A stretch of DNA of 64,000 bases. Origin: Sarcomyxa edulis (lineage: Eukaryota > Basidiomycota > Agaricomycetes > Agaricales > Mycenaceae). The notes beneath the pieces are model-generated. The model was not told the origin of the DNA and did no database searches. It saw only the letters and a program-made list of their open reading frames with translations. Position numbers and translations under genes: made by a program. Below are positions 24,301 through 39,180 of the stretch, one piece after another. How positions within the stretch are numbered: the first letter of the stretch is position 1; every line of letters begins with the position of its first letter. The DNA is taken from the NCBI GenBank assembly GCA_009761415.1, contig QUOL01000002.1, positions 2,108,001 to 2,172,000 of the forward strand. The letters are read 5' to 3'.

Positions 24301-27259
24301 TCCTCCTCGTCAGGCCCTCCAGACACGTTCGTCTACTCCGTCGTCTGTATCTTCGCCTCTCGCATTAGCTGCCCCAATTGTTGCCCCATCTTCCCCAGAG
24401 GATGTCCTACCGCACATGGATCTCAATGACGGTCCTAGTGCCTTGACCATCCGCACTCGCAAGTCGACTCAAAGTTTACTTGAACCCAAGTTTGTCGTAA
24501 CACCCCCTACTTCGCCTATGGTCATGCCCCGAGACAAGTCACCTACCTTGCACAGAGAAAGCTCTGTTCATCGACGGGGACATCGTCGACATTCTACAGC
24601 CGCTAGCATGATCTTGAGCCCTTCGGGAGGACCTATCGCAGGCCCTCTTTCTCCTCGTCAACCTTCTCTCGCACCGATCTCAAGAACTTCACCTACTTCC
24701 ATCAAAGACTTCGATATCATCAAACCCATAAGCAAGGGGGCTTTCGGATCTGTTTTCCTCGCTAAGAAGAAAGCCACTGGGGATTACTATGCTATCAAGG
24801 TCCTGAAAAAGGCTGACATGATAGCGAAGAATCAAATCACGAACGTCAAGGCTGAGCGTATGATTCTCATGAAACAGGCTGAGTCTCCCTTCGTTGCCAA
24901 GCTCTACTTCACTTTCCAGAGCAAGGAGAATCTCTATCTAGTTATGGAATACTTGAACGGTGGCGATTGCGCAGCCCTTATCAAGTCGTTAGGGTCTTTG
25001 CCTGAGGAGTGGACGAGGAACTATATCGCAGAAGTCGTTCTAGGCTTAGAGTATCTTCACGAACGGGGCGTCGTTCATCGGTATGGTTTATTGTTTGTAT
25101 CGTTTGGAAAGCATAGTGCTCACGACTTTCTACAGTGATCTGAAACCTGACAATCTACTCATCGACCAGCACGGGCACCTGAAGTTAACTGACTTTGGTC
25201 TAAGCAGAATTGGTCTACTTGGTCGTCAAACTCGCGAAAATCAAGTAGCGCGACCCCAAACAAGATATAGCTCTCGGTCTCGTCCACCGTCTATGGATTC
25301 TGCGTATTTATCATCCCCATTGATTTACGCAGACATCGTTGCAGGAGGTTCGTACTTCAACCAACGGACGGGTTCGGGTCCTCGCGCAGGAAATTCCCCT
25401 TATCTACCTTCCACAGATGATGTTAGCGAAACAAGCGGCTCAGAATCGATATCCGGATTATATGCCCGACGCGGCAAAAACAACGATAGCCCTATGCAAT
25501 CTTTCGCTTCGGAGTTAACCAACGATCTGCGTTCTCATTCGAATTCTGGTGGTGGCACGCCTCCTGGTGAACAAAAGTTTGTCGGCACCCCGGATTATCT
25601 AGCCCCTGAAACCATTCTTGGTCTTCGAGGTGATGATGCTGCGGTTGATTGGGTTAGTACTTGCCTGTCTTTCGAAACGTGCCTTCTGATCATTTTTCTA
25701 CAACAGTGGGCTCTGGGTGTGATAACCTACGAGTTTTTGTACGGGATCCCTCCTTTCCATGCAGAAACTCCTGAAAAGGTATTTGAGAACATCCTTTCCG
25801 GTAGAATCGAATGGCACGAAGACTGGATTGAGTTTTCCGATGAAGCTCGCGATTTCATGCAGCGCTTGATGACCATTGATCCTAACAAAAGGCTTGGATC
25901 TAAGGGTGCTGCTGAAGTAAAAGCTCATCCGTTCTTGGCGACCATCGAATGGGATAAGGTTACGACTACAGAGGCTGCCTTCATTCCTCAAGTCACTGAT
26001 CCCGAATCTACCGATTACTTTGATCCTCGAGGTGCCATTCCTCAGTTGTTCCACGATGACGACGACCAAGTGGCTATTGCGAACAGTTCTGACAGCCCTA
26101 CCGCCGATGCTAGCAATTCTATGCCTCCTCCCTCTCTCCCTGTACCTATCGCCCATAGTCGCGATGCCACCTCATCTCCTGGCAGCGACGATTTCGGTTC
26201 TTTCAGTTTCAAGAACTTGCCGATTCTGAAGCAGGCCAACGACGATGTCATTCGTAAACTGAAGACTGATCAGTTAACACCTTTGGCCCATACGCTATCT
26301 GATCCTAGTGGCTTCCACTCTCGGAAACGCAGCGTATCTACGCGTATCAAGAAGCCACCCAGCGTAGTCACAACTTCGGATCCCAAGAACATGATTACCA
26401 ACCCCCCTTCTCCTGCTACATCTACCTCCTCGATAGCCTCTTCTCCATCACGCGCTAGTCTACCCCCTCCAACTCCGGGCAGTGGAACTCATTCCCGTAA
26501 ACCATCTGAATATGGTGCTGTGGAACGATTCAAGCACAGTCATTTAGAAGGGATAGACCGTCGAAACTCCATGCCCAGTCGGTTACGTACGGCTTCGGTG
26601 TCCAGCGCAGGAGATGGTTCAGGTTCTGATAATTGGAATTCGTCTGTCGGCCATAATGAATCAACCACTCCCCCCTCATCTGTGTATTCTATCGATTTAA
26701 GAAAAGGTCCAGATCCCAGCGACCGTGCGGTGACCTGTCTACTAGCTGAAGATAATCCGATCACGGCCAAGATTATCGAGACCTTGCTTATACGATTAGG
26801 TTGTCGGTGTGTCGTTGTCGCAGATGGCTCGGAAGCCATTAGTGTAGCGATGGGTGATATCAGTACGTTCGCTCAATCTGATTGTGATTTAGACAGTGTC
26901 TCATTCTCGCTCTCTAGAATTCGACTGCATTTTGATGGATCTTCACATGCCAGTTCGTAAGTAACTCTCAATTTTCTGATAAGTTTATTTCGCTCATATC
27001 ATTTTTAGTTGACGGCGAAGGTGCCGCTCGATACATCAAAAGCACAAACAGCAAAAATACCAATACTCCCATCATCGCTATCAGTGCGTACAGTGGCACG
27101 GACACCAACGAAGCGAGCAATGTATTTGCGGCCTCTTTGTCAAAGCCACTCCAGAAGGCCGACCTTCTCAATACGATGCGTCAACTGGGTTTCAAAACTT
27201 CCACTATGCAAGGCGGTCCAAACGCTACCAAAGTGACTGCTTCTCATATTGTATCATGA
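21351..27259 (+). CDS. Rim15/Greatwall-type protein kinase with PAS, zinc finger and receiver
   Basis: Exons 21351-22963, 23020-25080, 25136-25652, 25707-26862, 26918-26956 and 27009-27259 give 1,878 residues. Rim15 controls quiescence, nutrient signalling and PP2A via endosulfine. Order: Ser-rich N-terminus; PAS-like region (LWINYAWRVVVGTDPEALAG); C2HC finger (CRICECHIPQWYFEKHSETC); coiled and acidic linker. The kinase has GAFGSVFLAKKK, catalytic Lys in YYAIKVLKK, HRDLKPDN joined across an intron, DFG, a ~110-residue insert, then GTPDYLAPETILG. The C-terminal receiver has CLLAEDNPITAKI, phosphoacceptor Asp in ILMDLHMPVLDGEG and the late SLSKPL motif. An earlier in-frame ATG at 21174 would add a hydrophobic leader; I prefer MSDSGLQRR. 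Confidence 0.93.
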
Positions 27260-27590
27260 TTCACGACATTTTCATGACCGTTCCTTTTTTTTTTGGTTTT
27301 CACAATTTTCTCCATGTCTACTTGACAATCATCTTCTCACTTTGATATTACGCAAGCATTTTCATTCCAGCATTCATACACATTCTATCCCTCCCCAGCA
27401 TTGTTTCCGTCCCCTTTGCATTGTACGCTAGATATACTTCGCTAGTGCGTTTACGTTAGCGCAGCTTGTATGGCCCAAGCCAGCATTTTCCTTAATCTAA
27501 AATGTTCCGGCCTCGCATATTTCGATTATCATAATATCCTTCAACAGGTGCATTTGAACGTTTATAATTGCCACACAATTGTTTTGAGCT
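27260..27590. other. Tail-to-tail spacer with T-rich tract
   Basis: The 331 bp between the kinase stop and the GMC oxidoreductase stop hold a run of ten T at about 27285 and further pyrimidine-rich sequence. This fits 3' untranslated and polyadenylation regions of the two convergent genes. No gene is seen. Confidence 0.35.
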
Positions 27591-30089
27591 TCAATCGTGC
27601 TCCCCCTTTATGATAGCAGCTGCCTGTTCGTGGAATTAGTGTTCTCTCAGCACGCAAGTAGATTATAAACCGACTTACTTTCTCCCCGATCATATAGATC
27701 GTGGATGAAAGATGGGCGCTGATAGGAAAAGGGATGATCGAGGCATCTGCAAAGACGTGTCCATTGAGCGTTTCGGCATGTACAGTCTAAGCGATTCGAC
27801 ATACCAACTGCTCGGACATTAGCCGTCCCATACACTCTGAGCGAGGTATCAACTACTCCACCCAGGCCCTTCGGAAGCATGGCAAGTGAACCTGTTTCAT
27901 GATTATCACTGGTTATAACGCCTCTGAGCCACTCCTCGATCTCGGCGTCTGTTGTTCGATTGGATCCAGGCTCGAATTCACCCTGGTATATGCTATCTAG
28001 AGGAGGTGCGGTTAGCATTTTGCGAGCTAGTCGGATCCCGCCGACCTGGGCTGCGACATCGAGAGGGTGGCTCCAGTATCCTGGATCAACCACGGGAGGA
28101 GATAACGGGTTGGAAGAGGATATATGAGTTCTTCCGCGCGAGAGGGGTTGGTACAGTACGGAATTGATGGAGGTGTAGTTCCTTTGGGGCCGGACGGAAC
28201 TGGGACCGCCATAGCCAGGTGCTGGTCGTTTACAAATGAGTGACCGTACGGATTGATGCTAGAAAGTTTTCACCAACCCAGATTTAGCTCCAAGGGAAGC
28301 GCCTCGTCTTCCTCGTACATTTTCAATAGAATGCCATGCTGTGCTTCGATGCCTCTAGCGAGCTCGGCATTCCCGTTGGAAAACTGTGTTGCGAAATATG
28401 TGAGTTTCTCACGAGCCTGTGTGAGCAAAGCATGGAGCTGGGTCTTCGGGAGGACGTCAGATGGAGTAACGATGCTCAGGGATCCCGAGAATGTCGTGAA
28501 TGGGCCTGTAGGTGCATTACGCCACAGACTCTATAATCGAGATTATCTAGGACTTACCTGTGCGATTTTCATACCACAGGGCCAATTGCTGTTCGAGATA
28601 CGCTGCATCTGTAAACAAGGGGTCCCACGTCGAGCTGGAAGAAACGTTCATCAGTTGTCCAGGGCCAAGTTACAGCGACATGAACCCACGTAATATTCGT
28701 GAAAGCATTCGCCCAACTGTGTACGTGGTCTATGCAGTATTTTAGCATACAGGAATGCCTTCACCTTAAGATATATCACGTACCGGCTAAATTCTCCCCA
28801 ACAGTCGGCAGCTCCAATATTGGCTGTACACCCGCGGCCTTGAGAATCCTGTTCGCCAGATGAGATCAGAACTGAGATCAATGATAGGTCAACAAGAAGT
28901 CTGTTTTCACGTTGACTTGCCGACCCCAGATAGTTCGAGAACTTTTGGACTTCCTATAGTCCCTGCAGCTAGAATCACCTCGCGGGTGGCGCTGGCAGTG
29001 ATATTCTGGTTGTTTACCAGATATTCAACAGCAGAGGCGACGAGAGCAGAGCCGTTCGTCCTTTCCGCCCATATTATTCTTGTAACAGTAGCGTTGGTGA
29101 TCACAGAGAAGTTCGGCTGATCCGCGAATGGCGTATAATAAGCGCACACCGCTGAACACCTGCAGTCGTTCGTCAAAATCATTGCATATGAAAGTCTGGT
29201 CTGGAAATCGAAACCGAAAGAACCTTGTATAATTCGCAACATCTATAGACTCCGGAGTGACACCAACAGCGTGTGGCGCACCATTGGACAAATCGGGTGA
29301 AGGAAGAAATCCGAGACTCTCGGTTGCAGCCTGCCACAGAGCTGCTTGCGGATAGAAGTAATTGGGAAACCCAACTTTTACTCTGCCCTCAAAACCGTTG
29401 AAGTCTGGGATGAAGCGCGCACCATTCGCTGATTGAAAAGCGTTGGGAGGCGTGAATGATTCAGATTTTTTGAAATAGGGCAGCAAAGAATCCCATTTCC
29501 AGCTCGAATCGTTATTCAAGGTTCCCCAAGCATCGTACTGTTGCTTTCCTGCACGTGGCTGCAAGCATTAGAGTATAGTTAAGCTCGCTGCGAGTGGATT
29601 CCAATGATAGCGATGATACACACAAAAAGCATAGCATTGATTACGGTACTGCCTCCGAGGGCTTTCCCTGCATTTATGATAATTGTCCGGTTGTTCAAGT
29701 TCGTCTGTGGAACTGTCTCATATGCCCAGTCGAGGGTGCTGAGCGCTATACCCGAGCCAAACAGCCCTGGAATGAACACCTAGTTCAAAATGCAACTTTC
29801 AGTGCCAATATGCTGTCATGGGAGAGGTTGGGGAGAGGAAATATACCTCTTGAAGATGTTCGGCATTAAATCCGGCCTCTATTACGGCAACAGAAACAGA
29901 AGGATCTTCAGCAAGACGACTGGCTACAGTGAGGCCACTGAGAGGCATATGAGTTTTTCTGTGCAATTCGGTACAAAGACCTACTGACGCAGTTCCTCCT
30001 CCGATTATCACGTAGTCATAAGCGAGGACCGCTTGAGCGGCGAACAATACGAGCGCAATGTTGAGAGCCAGGAGGTTCATGACTACCAT
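27591..30089 (-). CDS. Secreted GMC oxidoreductase (aryl-alcohol/glucose oxidase type)
   Basis: Twelve exons: 30089-29989, 29937-29847, 29779-29624, 29558-29224, 29159-28911, 28848-28784, 28729-28690, 28634-28558, 28505-28278, 28221-27805, 27746-27679 and 27623-27591. They give 619 residues. A signal peptide (NLLALNIALVLFAAQAVLA) precedes the FAD-binding YDYVIIGGGTAG. GMC signature 1 is in NAGKALGGSTVINAMLF and signature 2 in ATREVILAAGTIGSPKVLEL. The C-terminal catalytic region is NHETGSLAMLPKGLGGVVD then VYGTANVRAVDASIIPFPIS. No exon contains a stop in frame, so the gene looks intact although single frames look broken. Such flavoenzymes oxidise alcohols or sugars and make peroxide in fungal secretomes; substrate is not predictable. 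A second ATG at 30080 is an alternative start. Confidence 0.88.
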
Positions 30090-30848
30090 GCAGTGGATCA
30101 GAGGGCGAATTGCGCGCCTTTATACTGGAGACATGAGCATATGACAACAGACATGACAATAGCTCCGGGAGGGATCACTAACTCCAGAAAGAGGTGAACC
30201 CATGACTTCCACCAAGGATGACCACCAGCTGAAGCGCTGAAGCGCATACAAACAGATCTGGAAAGCCGTTGATCAAACGTGGTTCGGAAGTACAATGTCG
30301 TATACAACATCACATCCGTACAACGCCTGAGTGGGAAACGATTTGGTGAGAGCTACCATGAGGCATGGGCGTACCGAGCACTCTGCACTGTCATACCCGG
30401 CTGTGTTATTTTCGCTACGACTGGCGACTCTGGAGACCTCGAGGTCGATCACTGCATCAAGGTTACTGGCTGCCTGAGATGAATATAAGCTATATGCAAC
30501 CAAGCGCCCAGCGCTCACCATGTTAGAGGGTGATAGTACCTGCATAGATGCCTCAGGTCATGTTACATAGAACATAACTATGCTGGCTAGAAGGCGAAGG
30601 CACTGTTCCTGGAAGAAATGTTCTGCACGAGCGTCAATTAATTGAGGGGGGATACCTGAGTTGTGCCTGCCGCGGGCGCTAATTGCAATTAGACGGTGAG
30701 ACGGTGCCAAGTTCGCGAATGACCGTCCAAAAAAACCAGACGTCGTGCTATTCCTTTTCCCATATCATCTAGCGCGTAACTTCACCAAAATCTTGTCTTC
30801 GAGTCTTCGAGTTCGACTGGTGACTATTTCTTCGACGACTGGGTTGGC
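30090..30848. other. Divergent intergenic region
   Basis: 759 bp between the GMC oxidoreductase start and the UIM-protein start. It holds only short shadow frames (for example a 90-codon minus frame at 30273-30545) with no recognisable content. It presumably contains both promoters. Confidence 0.35.
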
Positions 30849-33222
30849 ATGCAGCCAGAATCCTCCTTTGGTAAGTCTGCATCGTCTCATCTATCCTTGG
30901 TTCGACCTTCTAACACCCACAGCCGTGTTGGGAGAAGGCAACGCCGATAATGATGATCATCGTGATGGACTGTATTCTGGTCATGGTTACCCAGTAGCAA
31001 GGACTTTGGTTCGTGCATCTACAGCGCCGGCTCCGCAAGTCTCACAGACTTTAGACTATACACCGCCTTCTCCTCATCCCAGAGTATTAACACCTGGATT
31101 CCACAACGTCAAGCCAGGCGTTTATGCAGCTGATCTGTTCTTCACAAGCCCTACTTCTCCCATGCATTTCGACCAAGTTTTCTCGTCAGGCCCATCATCC
31201 CCAGATGTTCCCTACAAATCACACCCGTACGCTCAACCCAATCCACCCTCGCCTTCACCGCCGCCTGTGCCTCCCCATCCACATCATTTGCGTCGAGCCT
31301 TGACGTCACCTCCACCAATTCCTTCAAAAGCATCCCTAACCTCGCGGTTACCTCCAAGTATTGCTTTGTATCCTCACGTAATATCTCACCCAGTCTCTGC
31401 CCCAGTCACATTCCCCGTCCCCGAAAGAAATACCCTTCCAGCTCTTCTCGAGACTCTGGAGAGCACACCAGCTCCTCCCGCATCCGTTGATGGCTTGGAG
31501 ATTGATATACCTACATCACGGTCAGAATCTGGTGAACAGCAGGAACTTCTAAATCAAGAAGAGGAGGATCTGGCCAGGGCCTTGAAGGAATCTATTATAT
31601 CAGCTGCATCTCCTCGTTTTGTACAGGTATCACTGTCGAATCAAGATATTGCTGGACCAGATAGTCAACCGTCTGCGTCGACATCTGCCATAGAACCCAA
31701 TGGTTCCGTTACTGATGAATGGCGCAGAAGATCGTCTTATTCTGCTGCCCAAATAGCAGAGGACGAGGCATTTGCACGCAGGCTAGCCGAAGAAATGAAC
31801 GAGCAAGGAAAGAATACAGATCCAGCACAGGTCGCGTCGTCATCTACAAATACCCCCCTTGGATCTATATCCTCCAGTCGTACCGTGCAATTGGATGACG
31901 ATGCAGCATTTGCACGTAAATTAGCGCTTGAGGAGGAAGACGGGTACACAGCTTCGAATGATGATCCATTACAAACTTCTCCTCTTCCATCCGGGCCCAC
32001 AGAGCTTCCACGATACATAGACGTGGTGGCAGGTACCTCCAGTACTCCCATAGTAGTGGGAGGTAAGGGAGGCGGATTAGCTCTTCCGCTATCAGATCTG
32101 ATCCGAAGCAACTCATCCTCGTCGTCCGCCTCAATAACTAGTGGTTCAGACACTCAGTCGTTGTCCGGACGCTCCATCTCATCCGCTCCTTATCTTCATC
32201 CTCAAAGACGACCTCTAAGTGCCTCATTGAGCACACGACCGCTGTCGTCCACTTCTTTGGATCAATTAGAAGAAGAAGCCGAAGATGATTCATCACCACC
32301 AATGCCGCGTTCTGCAAATCAGTTTATCGACGCAGACCTTCTACTAGGAGTCTGTGAGTGGTTATATTCCTCGTGACCACATACGCCACTGATGACCTCT
32401 CTCAGCCGTTGGTTTCGTCGCCCCTTCAATTTCATCACAGTTGCTGCCAATGCAGGGCCCCATGCCCAATATCATTTCACTTCCTTTTGGTCGATGCCCC
32501 CCTCTACATTTGCAAGGCCCGAATTGGCGACATCTGCTCAGATTGATGGCTAGACTCAGTGGTACGAGGATTGAGCCTACCGTAGAGGCCATGGCAGTTT
32601 CTAAATCCGAACTCAAGCTACGAACAGTCGTTCAATTCATCAGAGTAAGTCATCTCCAAGTAGTTCTTTATCTTCGGTCTCGAAATATTCTCATCGTCTG
32701 TCCGCAAACCAGCCGCATCATCTATCTCCCGAATGGCGTGCTGTCGTCTGGATGACCATAGACCATCCAGTACCCGCGTCTATGCCTGGTGCATACAAGT
32801 ATAACAACGGTGACGTGAACACCCTACCGTGGTCGTATACCCTCTCGAGCATCCCGGCAGTCCTCCGAGACGGAGCAGACACGCCTATGTCTAAATGTTA
32901 CACCATCCCATTGACAGACTCACTTCCATACCCCACTCTCCCTATATCGTTTCCCAACATGGCTATGTATCTCCAAGCCGCCCTTGAAGAATCTCGGCGG
33001 CATATGCACGATAGTTCGAGTGGCATGCGCAAACTGGCCAAGATGGTGGATACCTGCTATCCTACGGCGTACATTGACGATCTTGATGACAGTCCTTTGG
33101 AAAAGACGGGTATATTCAAAAGGCTCATAGGCCGTGGAGCCAAGAACAATAAGAAGGGGAGAGGAGGGAACGAGGACACTTATGAGCTAGTGACTCCGTT
33201 CGTACCGGACGAATGGGGCTGA
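30849..33222 (+). CDS. Ubiquitin-interacting-motif protein of unknown function
   Basis: Exons 30849-30870, 30923-32353, 32406-32644 and 32713-33222 give 733 residues. The first exon is 22 nt (MQPESSF). A Pro/Ser-rich N-terminal half contains a clear UIM, EEEDLARALKESIISA (Leu, Ala and Ser at the expected spacing). Two related motifs follow about 80 and 140 residues later (EDEAFARRLAEEM and DDAAFARKLALEEED). The C-terminal ~250 residues look folded: LPFGRCPPLHLQGPNWRHLL, LSGTRIEPTVEAMAVSKSEL, MPGAYKYNNGDVNTLPWSYT, ending TPFVPDEWG. I know no name for this C-terminal domain. A role in ubiquitin recognition is inferred from the UIM alone. Confidence 0.75.
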
Positions 33223-33464
33223 GACTTGTGTATGTCGATTCAAGGGACAATTCTTTGTATCTCCACAATTTATGTATGATCTACCGTATCAATAGCCACA
33301 ATACCACAATAATTATACCAGGCGGAGATCTGCCAAATCTATGTACGACTATTTAGATCAGTGGGCGATAGCCGGTGCTACCACCAGCGGCGGCAGCTTT
33401 ACATCACTTGACCTTGTATAATTTCTGTACTTCTTCGAAAAAGATCCATCCAAGTGGGGATCCC

Positions 33465-35314
<1,850 letters not shown>

Positions 35315-35348
35315 TGCCCAGCTCTTGGAGTAAGTTTGTACACATCTA

Positions 35349-36234
35349 TCATGCAATGCCGTCAGCCTGGCTTTGAATAACCCTCGATTTTCTCCATTCA
35401 TCTTGCTGGAGCTGGCCTTCATAATGACGCCATGCGGGACTGTTTCGGTTGGTAGGAATGGTCCCAGACAGAGGACCAAATCGGTCGGGTGGCCAAAGAA
35501 TATATACGAGTTTCGCGTCGACGAGACCGAGTGAGATCTAATGCCGAAAGGTCAGGTCATGAGTGGGAAGTCCGGGATCTCAACTAATCTTGTACCCGGG
35601 GTGTACGCACCGGGCCAAACGTATTGCTATCTTCGCTGACGAAATGGTGATCACCTAAATGCGAGTATGAGTAATGAAGCGGAGAGGGATCACAGGCTGA
35701 GACGAACCTTCCACCCAAATGTGGCCCTCTGGAATGCGGACTTCAGGGTGGGGATAAGGTGGTAACGTTTTGACCAAGTCGCCTCCCAGGCCGATGACCC
35801 TTTTCACCAACTTGGTGTTTGAAGTCGGAGACCTATTCTCATGTGCGAGAGATAATTCTCCGAACCAAATTAGTTGAAGATGAAAAGTACGTACCAGAGA
35901 GAAATGACATCTCCTCTACGTATCTTGCTGTGCTGCTCGACCGGTAAGCGATCAAAGAGAACGACGTCTTTCGAGAGCGACGAGTCTGGGTTCAGTGTGG
36001 GCTTGCTAGCAATACATCATTGTATAGAAAATACTTTTCCTGGACTTGACGGACCTGCATGCTCCGGCCTGTGACTTGATTCACAGAATATAAATAATGG
36101 GTCAAGACTACTGCTGTTGGCATCCAGTAAAGAATGGGCCAACAGTAATGTCTGAAAGCGCCAGTCGCCGCGGTAAACCTACGCCGTCCAAGAGACAGAC
36201 TGGGCCATGATCCGAGTTGTCTGAATCCTAGCAT
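35349..36234 (-). CDS. IMP2: Mitochondrial inner membrane protease subunit 2
   Basis: Exons 36234-36055, 36001-35895, 35832-35708, 35654-35611 and 35537-35349 give 214 residues. Imp1/Imp2 are type I signal peptidases that mature intermembrane-space proteins. A membrane helix (WPILYWMPTAVVLTHYLYSV) precedes the catalytic Ser motif VTGRSMQPTLNPDSS. The catalytic Lys is in NTKLVKRVIGLGGDLVKTLP. The late motifs VPEGH-like VRIPEGHIWVEGDHHFVSED, NTFGP and VYILWPPDRFG complete the family pattern; Imp2 rather than Imp1 is chosen for the NPDSS and PPDRFG blocks. The C-terminal ~40 residues after PPDRFG are an extra polar tail. The start codon is the first of few choices and the N-terminus is uncertain. 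Confidence 0.88.
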
Positions 36235-36563
36235 ATGTTAGTCCTTCGTCCTTGGGGCTAGCTGCCAGCTAGGAGACCAGGAGATGGTGGGCTGCGTCTG
36301 AAGTTCAGGTACGAATGAAAAGTTCAAACATCGGAACGGCGGACGCGTTCCCACGTGCAGAAGTAGTGACTTCCGAATCAGTCACAGTCCTTCCTCCGAA
36401 TGTCCTCATCAAACATGATTCTTAACTTAGCTCATCGATGTAAGGTCCGCCCCGACCCCACGTAGTCTTTTAAAAGACCAACTTTCCCGACCAACATGGA
36501 AAAAGTACCCACTTTTACTCCTCGCTTTGCCTTGCCCCTCAATCGAGAGAATCGCGCACAACC

Positions 36564-38913
36564 ATGCCACTTTTCTATGTGTAAGTCCTCAATCGTCGAA
36601 ATCTGGCGTTTTCTAATTTTCTTCATGTGTTGTACAGTCAGGTCAGATTTTTGCCCTCTTCCGGTCAGCAAATCTTTGACAGAGTGTCCAGGATGTCCCG
36701 ATCTCTGGGATGGCCATAATGTTGGCCGTCGTCGCGTCGATGGGAGGATTCATATTCGGTGTACGCACAATTATCTTAGACCTAGTGTTCCGAGTACTGA
36801 GATTGATTTTTGATTTCCCAGTACGATACGGGCCAGATTTCAGATATTCTCCTCATGTCAGACTTCAAGCTTCGTTTTGCGAAGTGCGCCACGGATGGCA
36901 TTGCATCAACTTGCGAGTTCTCAACCGTCCGTTCAGGCCTCATTGTTAGTCTGCTGTCTATCGGGACCCTCGTAGGCGCACTCGCTGGAGCCCCGTAAGT
37001 CTGTGTCAAATCTACAAGACACGGTGATCCTCAGCGTTTCACACACAGTACAGCGGACTTTATGGGTCGGCGTTATGCCATGAGTCTGGAATGTCTACTC
37101 TTTATGGTTGGTGTGGTCGTTCAGGTTGCTTCCACACATTCGTGGCAACAATTTGCCGTAGGTCGCTTTATTGGTGGACTCGGCGTAGGCGCACTTAGCG
37201 CAGCTGTTCCGATGGTATGCTATCAAGCAAGTCACGACCGCAAGCAGCATCTGATTTTTCTCGATTTCTCATCCGCAGTATCAAGCAGAAACAGCTCCAC
37301 CGCCTATCCGAGGGACTTTGACCGCAACATATCAGTTATTTATCACATTTGGTATCCTTGTTGCTTGTAAGTTGAATGGCCTGTTTATGGCTCTTATCGA
37401 AAGGACTGACTGTCAGAAAAATGCAGATTGCATCTCCATTGGAACTCGCGAAATCTCACTATCCGGCTCATGGCGTACCGTCGTCGCGATTGGCCTCATT
37501 TGGCCGCTCATTCTCGGTATCGGTATCTTGTTCATGCCGGAAAGTCCTAGGTGCATTTTCTCAGCAGCCTCTGATGCATCAGCTTCATTGACACGCTCTC
37601 GTCCCACCTCTAGATGGTTAGCCGCTCACAATCGCATGGAAGAAGCTCAGCGTTCTCTGGCACGCTCCAGAGGTGTTTCTGTAGAAGGAGCGGAAACCGA
37701 TAAATTCATAATCCGGGAACTCGAAGACATGGTGTCAAGTATAGAGTACGAAAGGAAACTCAGGTCTGGTTGGATAGATTGTTTCCGAATTGAAAACAAG
37801 ACACTCTATAGAACCTTACTTGGTAAGTCAAATTTGATCACCCTGTAGTGTCCTATCTTCTAATGTCTCGTATCGGGCGATAGGCATGGCTTTACAGAGC
37901 TTACAACAACTCACGGGCGCAAATTACTTCTTCTATTACGGTGCCACGATATTCGAATCGGTTGGCATCAGTGACTCTTTTGTAACACAGATTATACTTG
38001 GAGCCGTTAATTTTGTTTGCACCTTTGGGGGTCTATATATCATGGAAAAGGTGCGTGAACGCCACTGACAGTGTTCTTTGTCTCCACATAAGCTCATCGT
38101 CACATCAAGTTTGGCCGTCGAATTCCACTCATCGTTGGGGGCATATGGCAATCTCTATGGCTGTTTGTATTTGCTGCGGCTGGTACAGCCAAAAACCCTG
38201 TCACCGATACTGGCATAGGAAAATGCGAGTTTTTCCACCTAGCATATGTTGACCTGTATGAAGCTAACGTGATTCTACAGTGATGATTGTCTCTGCTTGC
38301 ATGTTTATCTGGGGCTACGCGATGACTTGGGTAAGATCCACCTTCTTTCTTCGTGTAATCAGCTTATCCTAGGTTCTCACAGGCCCCAGGCATATGGATC
38401 CTTATTGGGGAAACGTTTCCTACAAGAACTCGCGCCAAGCAAGGAGCACTGGCTACAGCTTCGAATTGGCTCTGGAATTTCTTGTTGGCTTTCTTCACGC
38501 CTTTCATTGTGTCGGCGATAAAGTTCAGATATGGCTTCGTATTTGCTTGTGAGTACATCTGGGATCTGTGAAACTTGAAACAATATGCTTACAGTTTGAC
38601 AGCTTGCAATCTCCTGGGCGCTGTCGTAGTTTATTTCTTCCTCTATGAATCCTCAGATCTATCCCTTGAAAGCGTTGATATGGTGCGTGTTGACCGATTT
38701 AATTCATCTATTACCACTAATTCGTATTATCACCTCCAGATGTACAACGACCCGAACTGCACCCCAAGAAACTCTCGTACCTGGGCCCCTCCAGGATTTT
38801 CGTCTCGGGCGCACCTCGTAGAACAATCTAAAGCCGCAGAGCAACATAAACCGTTGGCTTCTGGTGCTATGGAGGAACACAGATTGGAGCATGCCGACGT
38901 CAAGTCTGGGTAG
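36564..38913 (+). CDS. Major facilitator sugar (hexose-type) transporter
   Basis: Thirteen exons, about 534 residues: 36564-36578, 36683-36760, 36822-36994, 37049-37214, 37279-37366, 37427-37550, 37614-37822, 37884-38050, 38110-38224, 38281-38330, 38383-38548, 38603-38682 and 38740-38913. Motifs: [20 protein letters not shown] (TM1), [82 protein letters not shown] and [20 protein letters not shown]. Twelve membrane helices are expected. A GC-AG intron (38225-38280) is needed to stay in frame. The first exon and its junction are tentative. The short C-terminal tail is polar. Substrate is most likely a hexose by family. Confidence 0.87.
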
Positions 38914-39180
38914 TATGGGAAGCACGAGCCTTTACGATTATACGAGTCATCATGACCACTAATACAATACTGACTGGGAACTCTCTAAACGTCGCTCAGT
39001 TTATCGAGGTATCGGTAATTGTTCGGTAGCTATTATTAGGAACGCCTTATTTGTACGAGTTATAATTGAATGTTTTGATTTGAGAGTCCGCGGCTTAACC
39101 GCGCGCATGACGGGACGAGATTACACGTCGCATTTGAATCCCATTGATATCATAGTGCCACACGAAGACAATGCCGAGCT

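Noticed and set aside
27591..30089. GMC oxidoreductase looked like a pseudogene with many stops
   Set aside because: Twelve exons with GT-AG introns restore one continuous frame with all family motifs, so it was annotated as intact.
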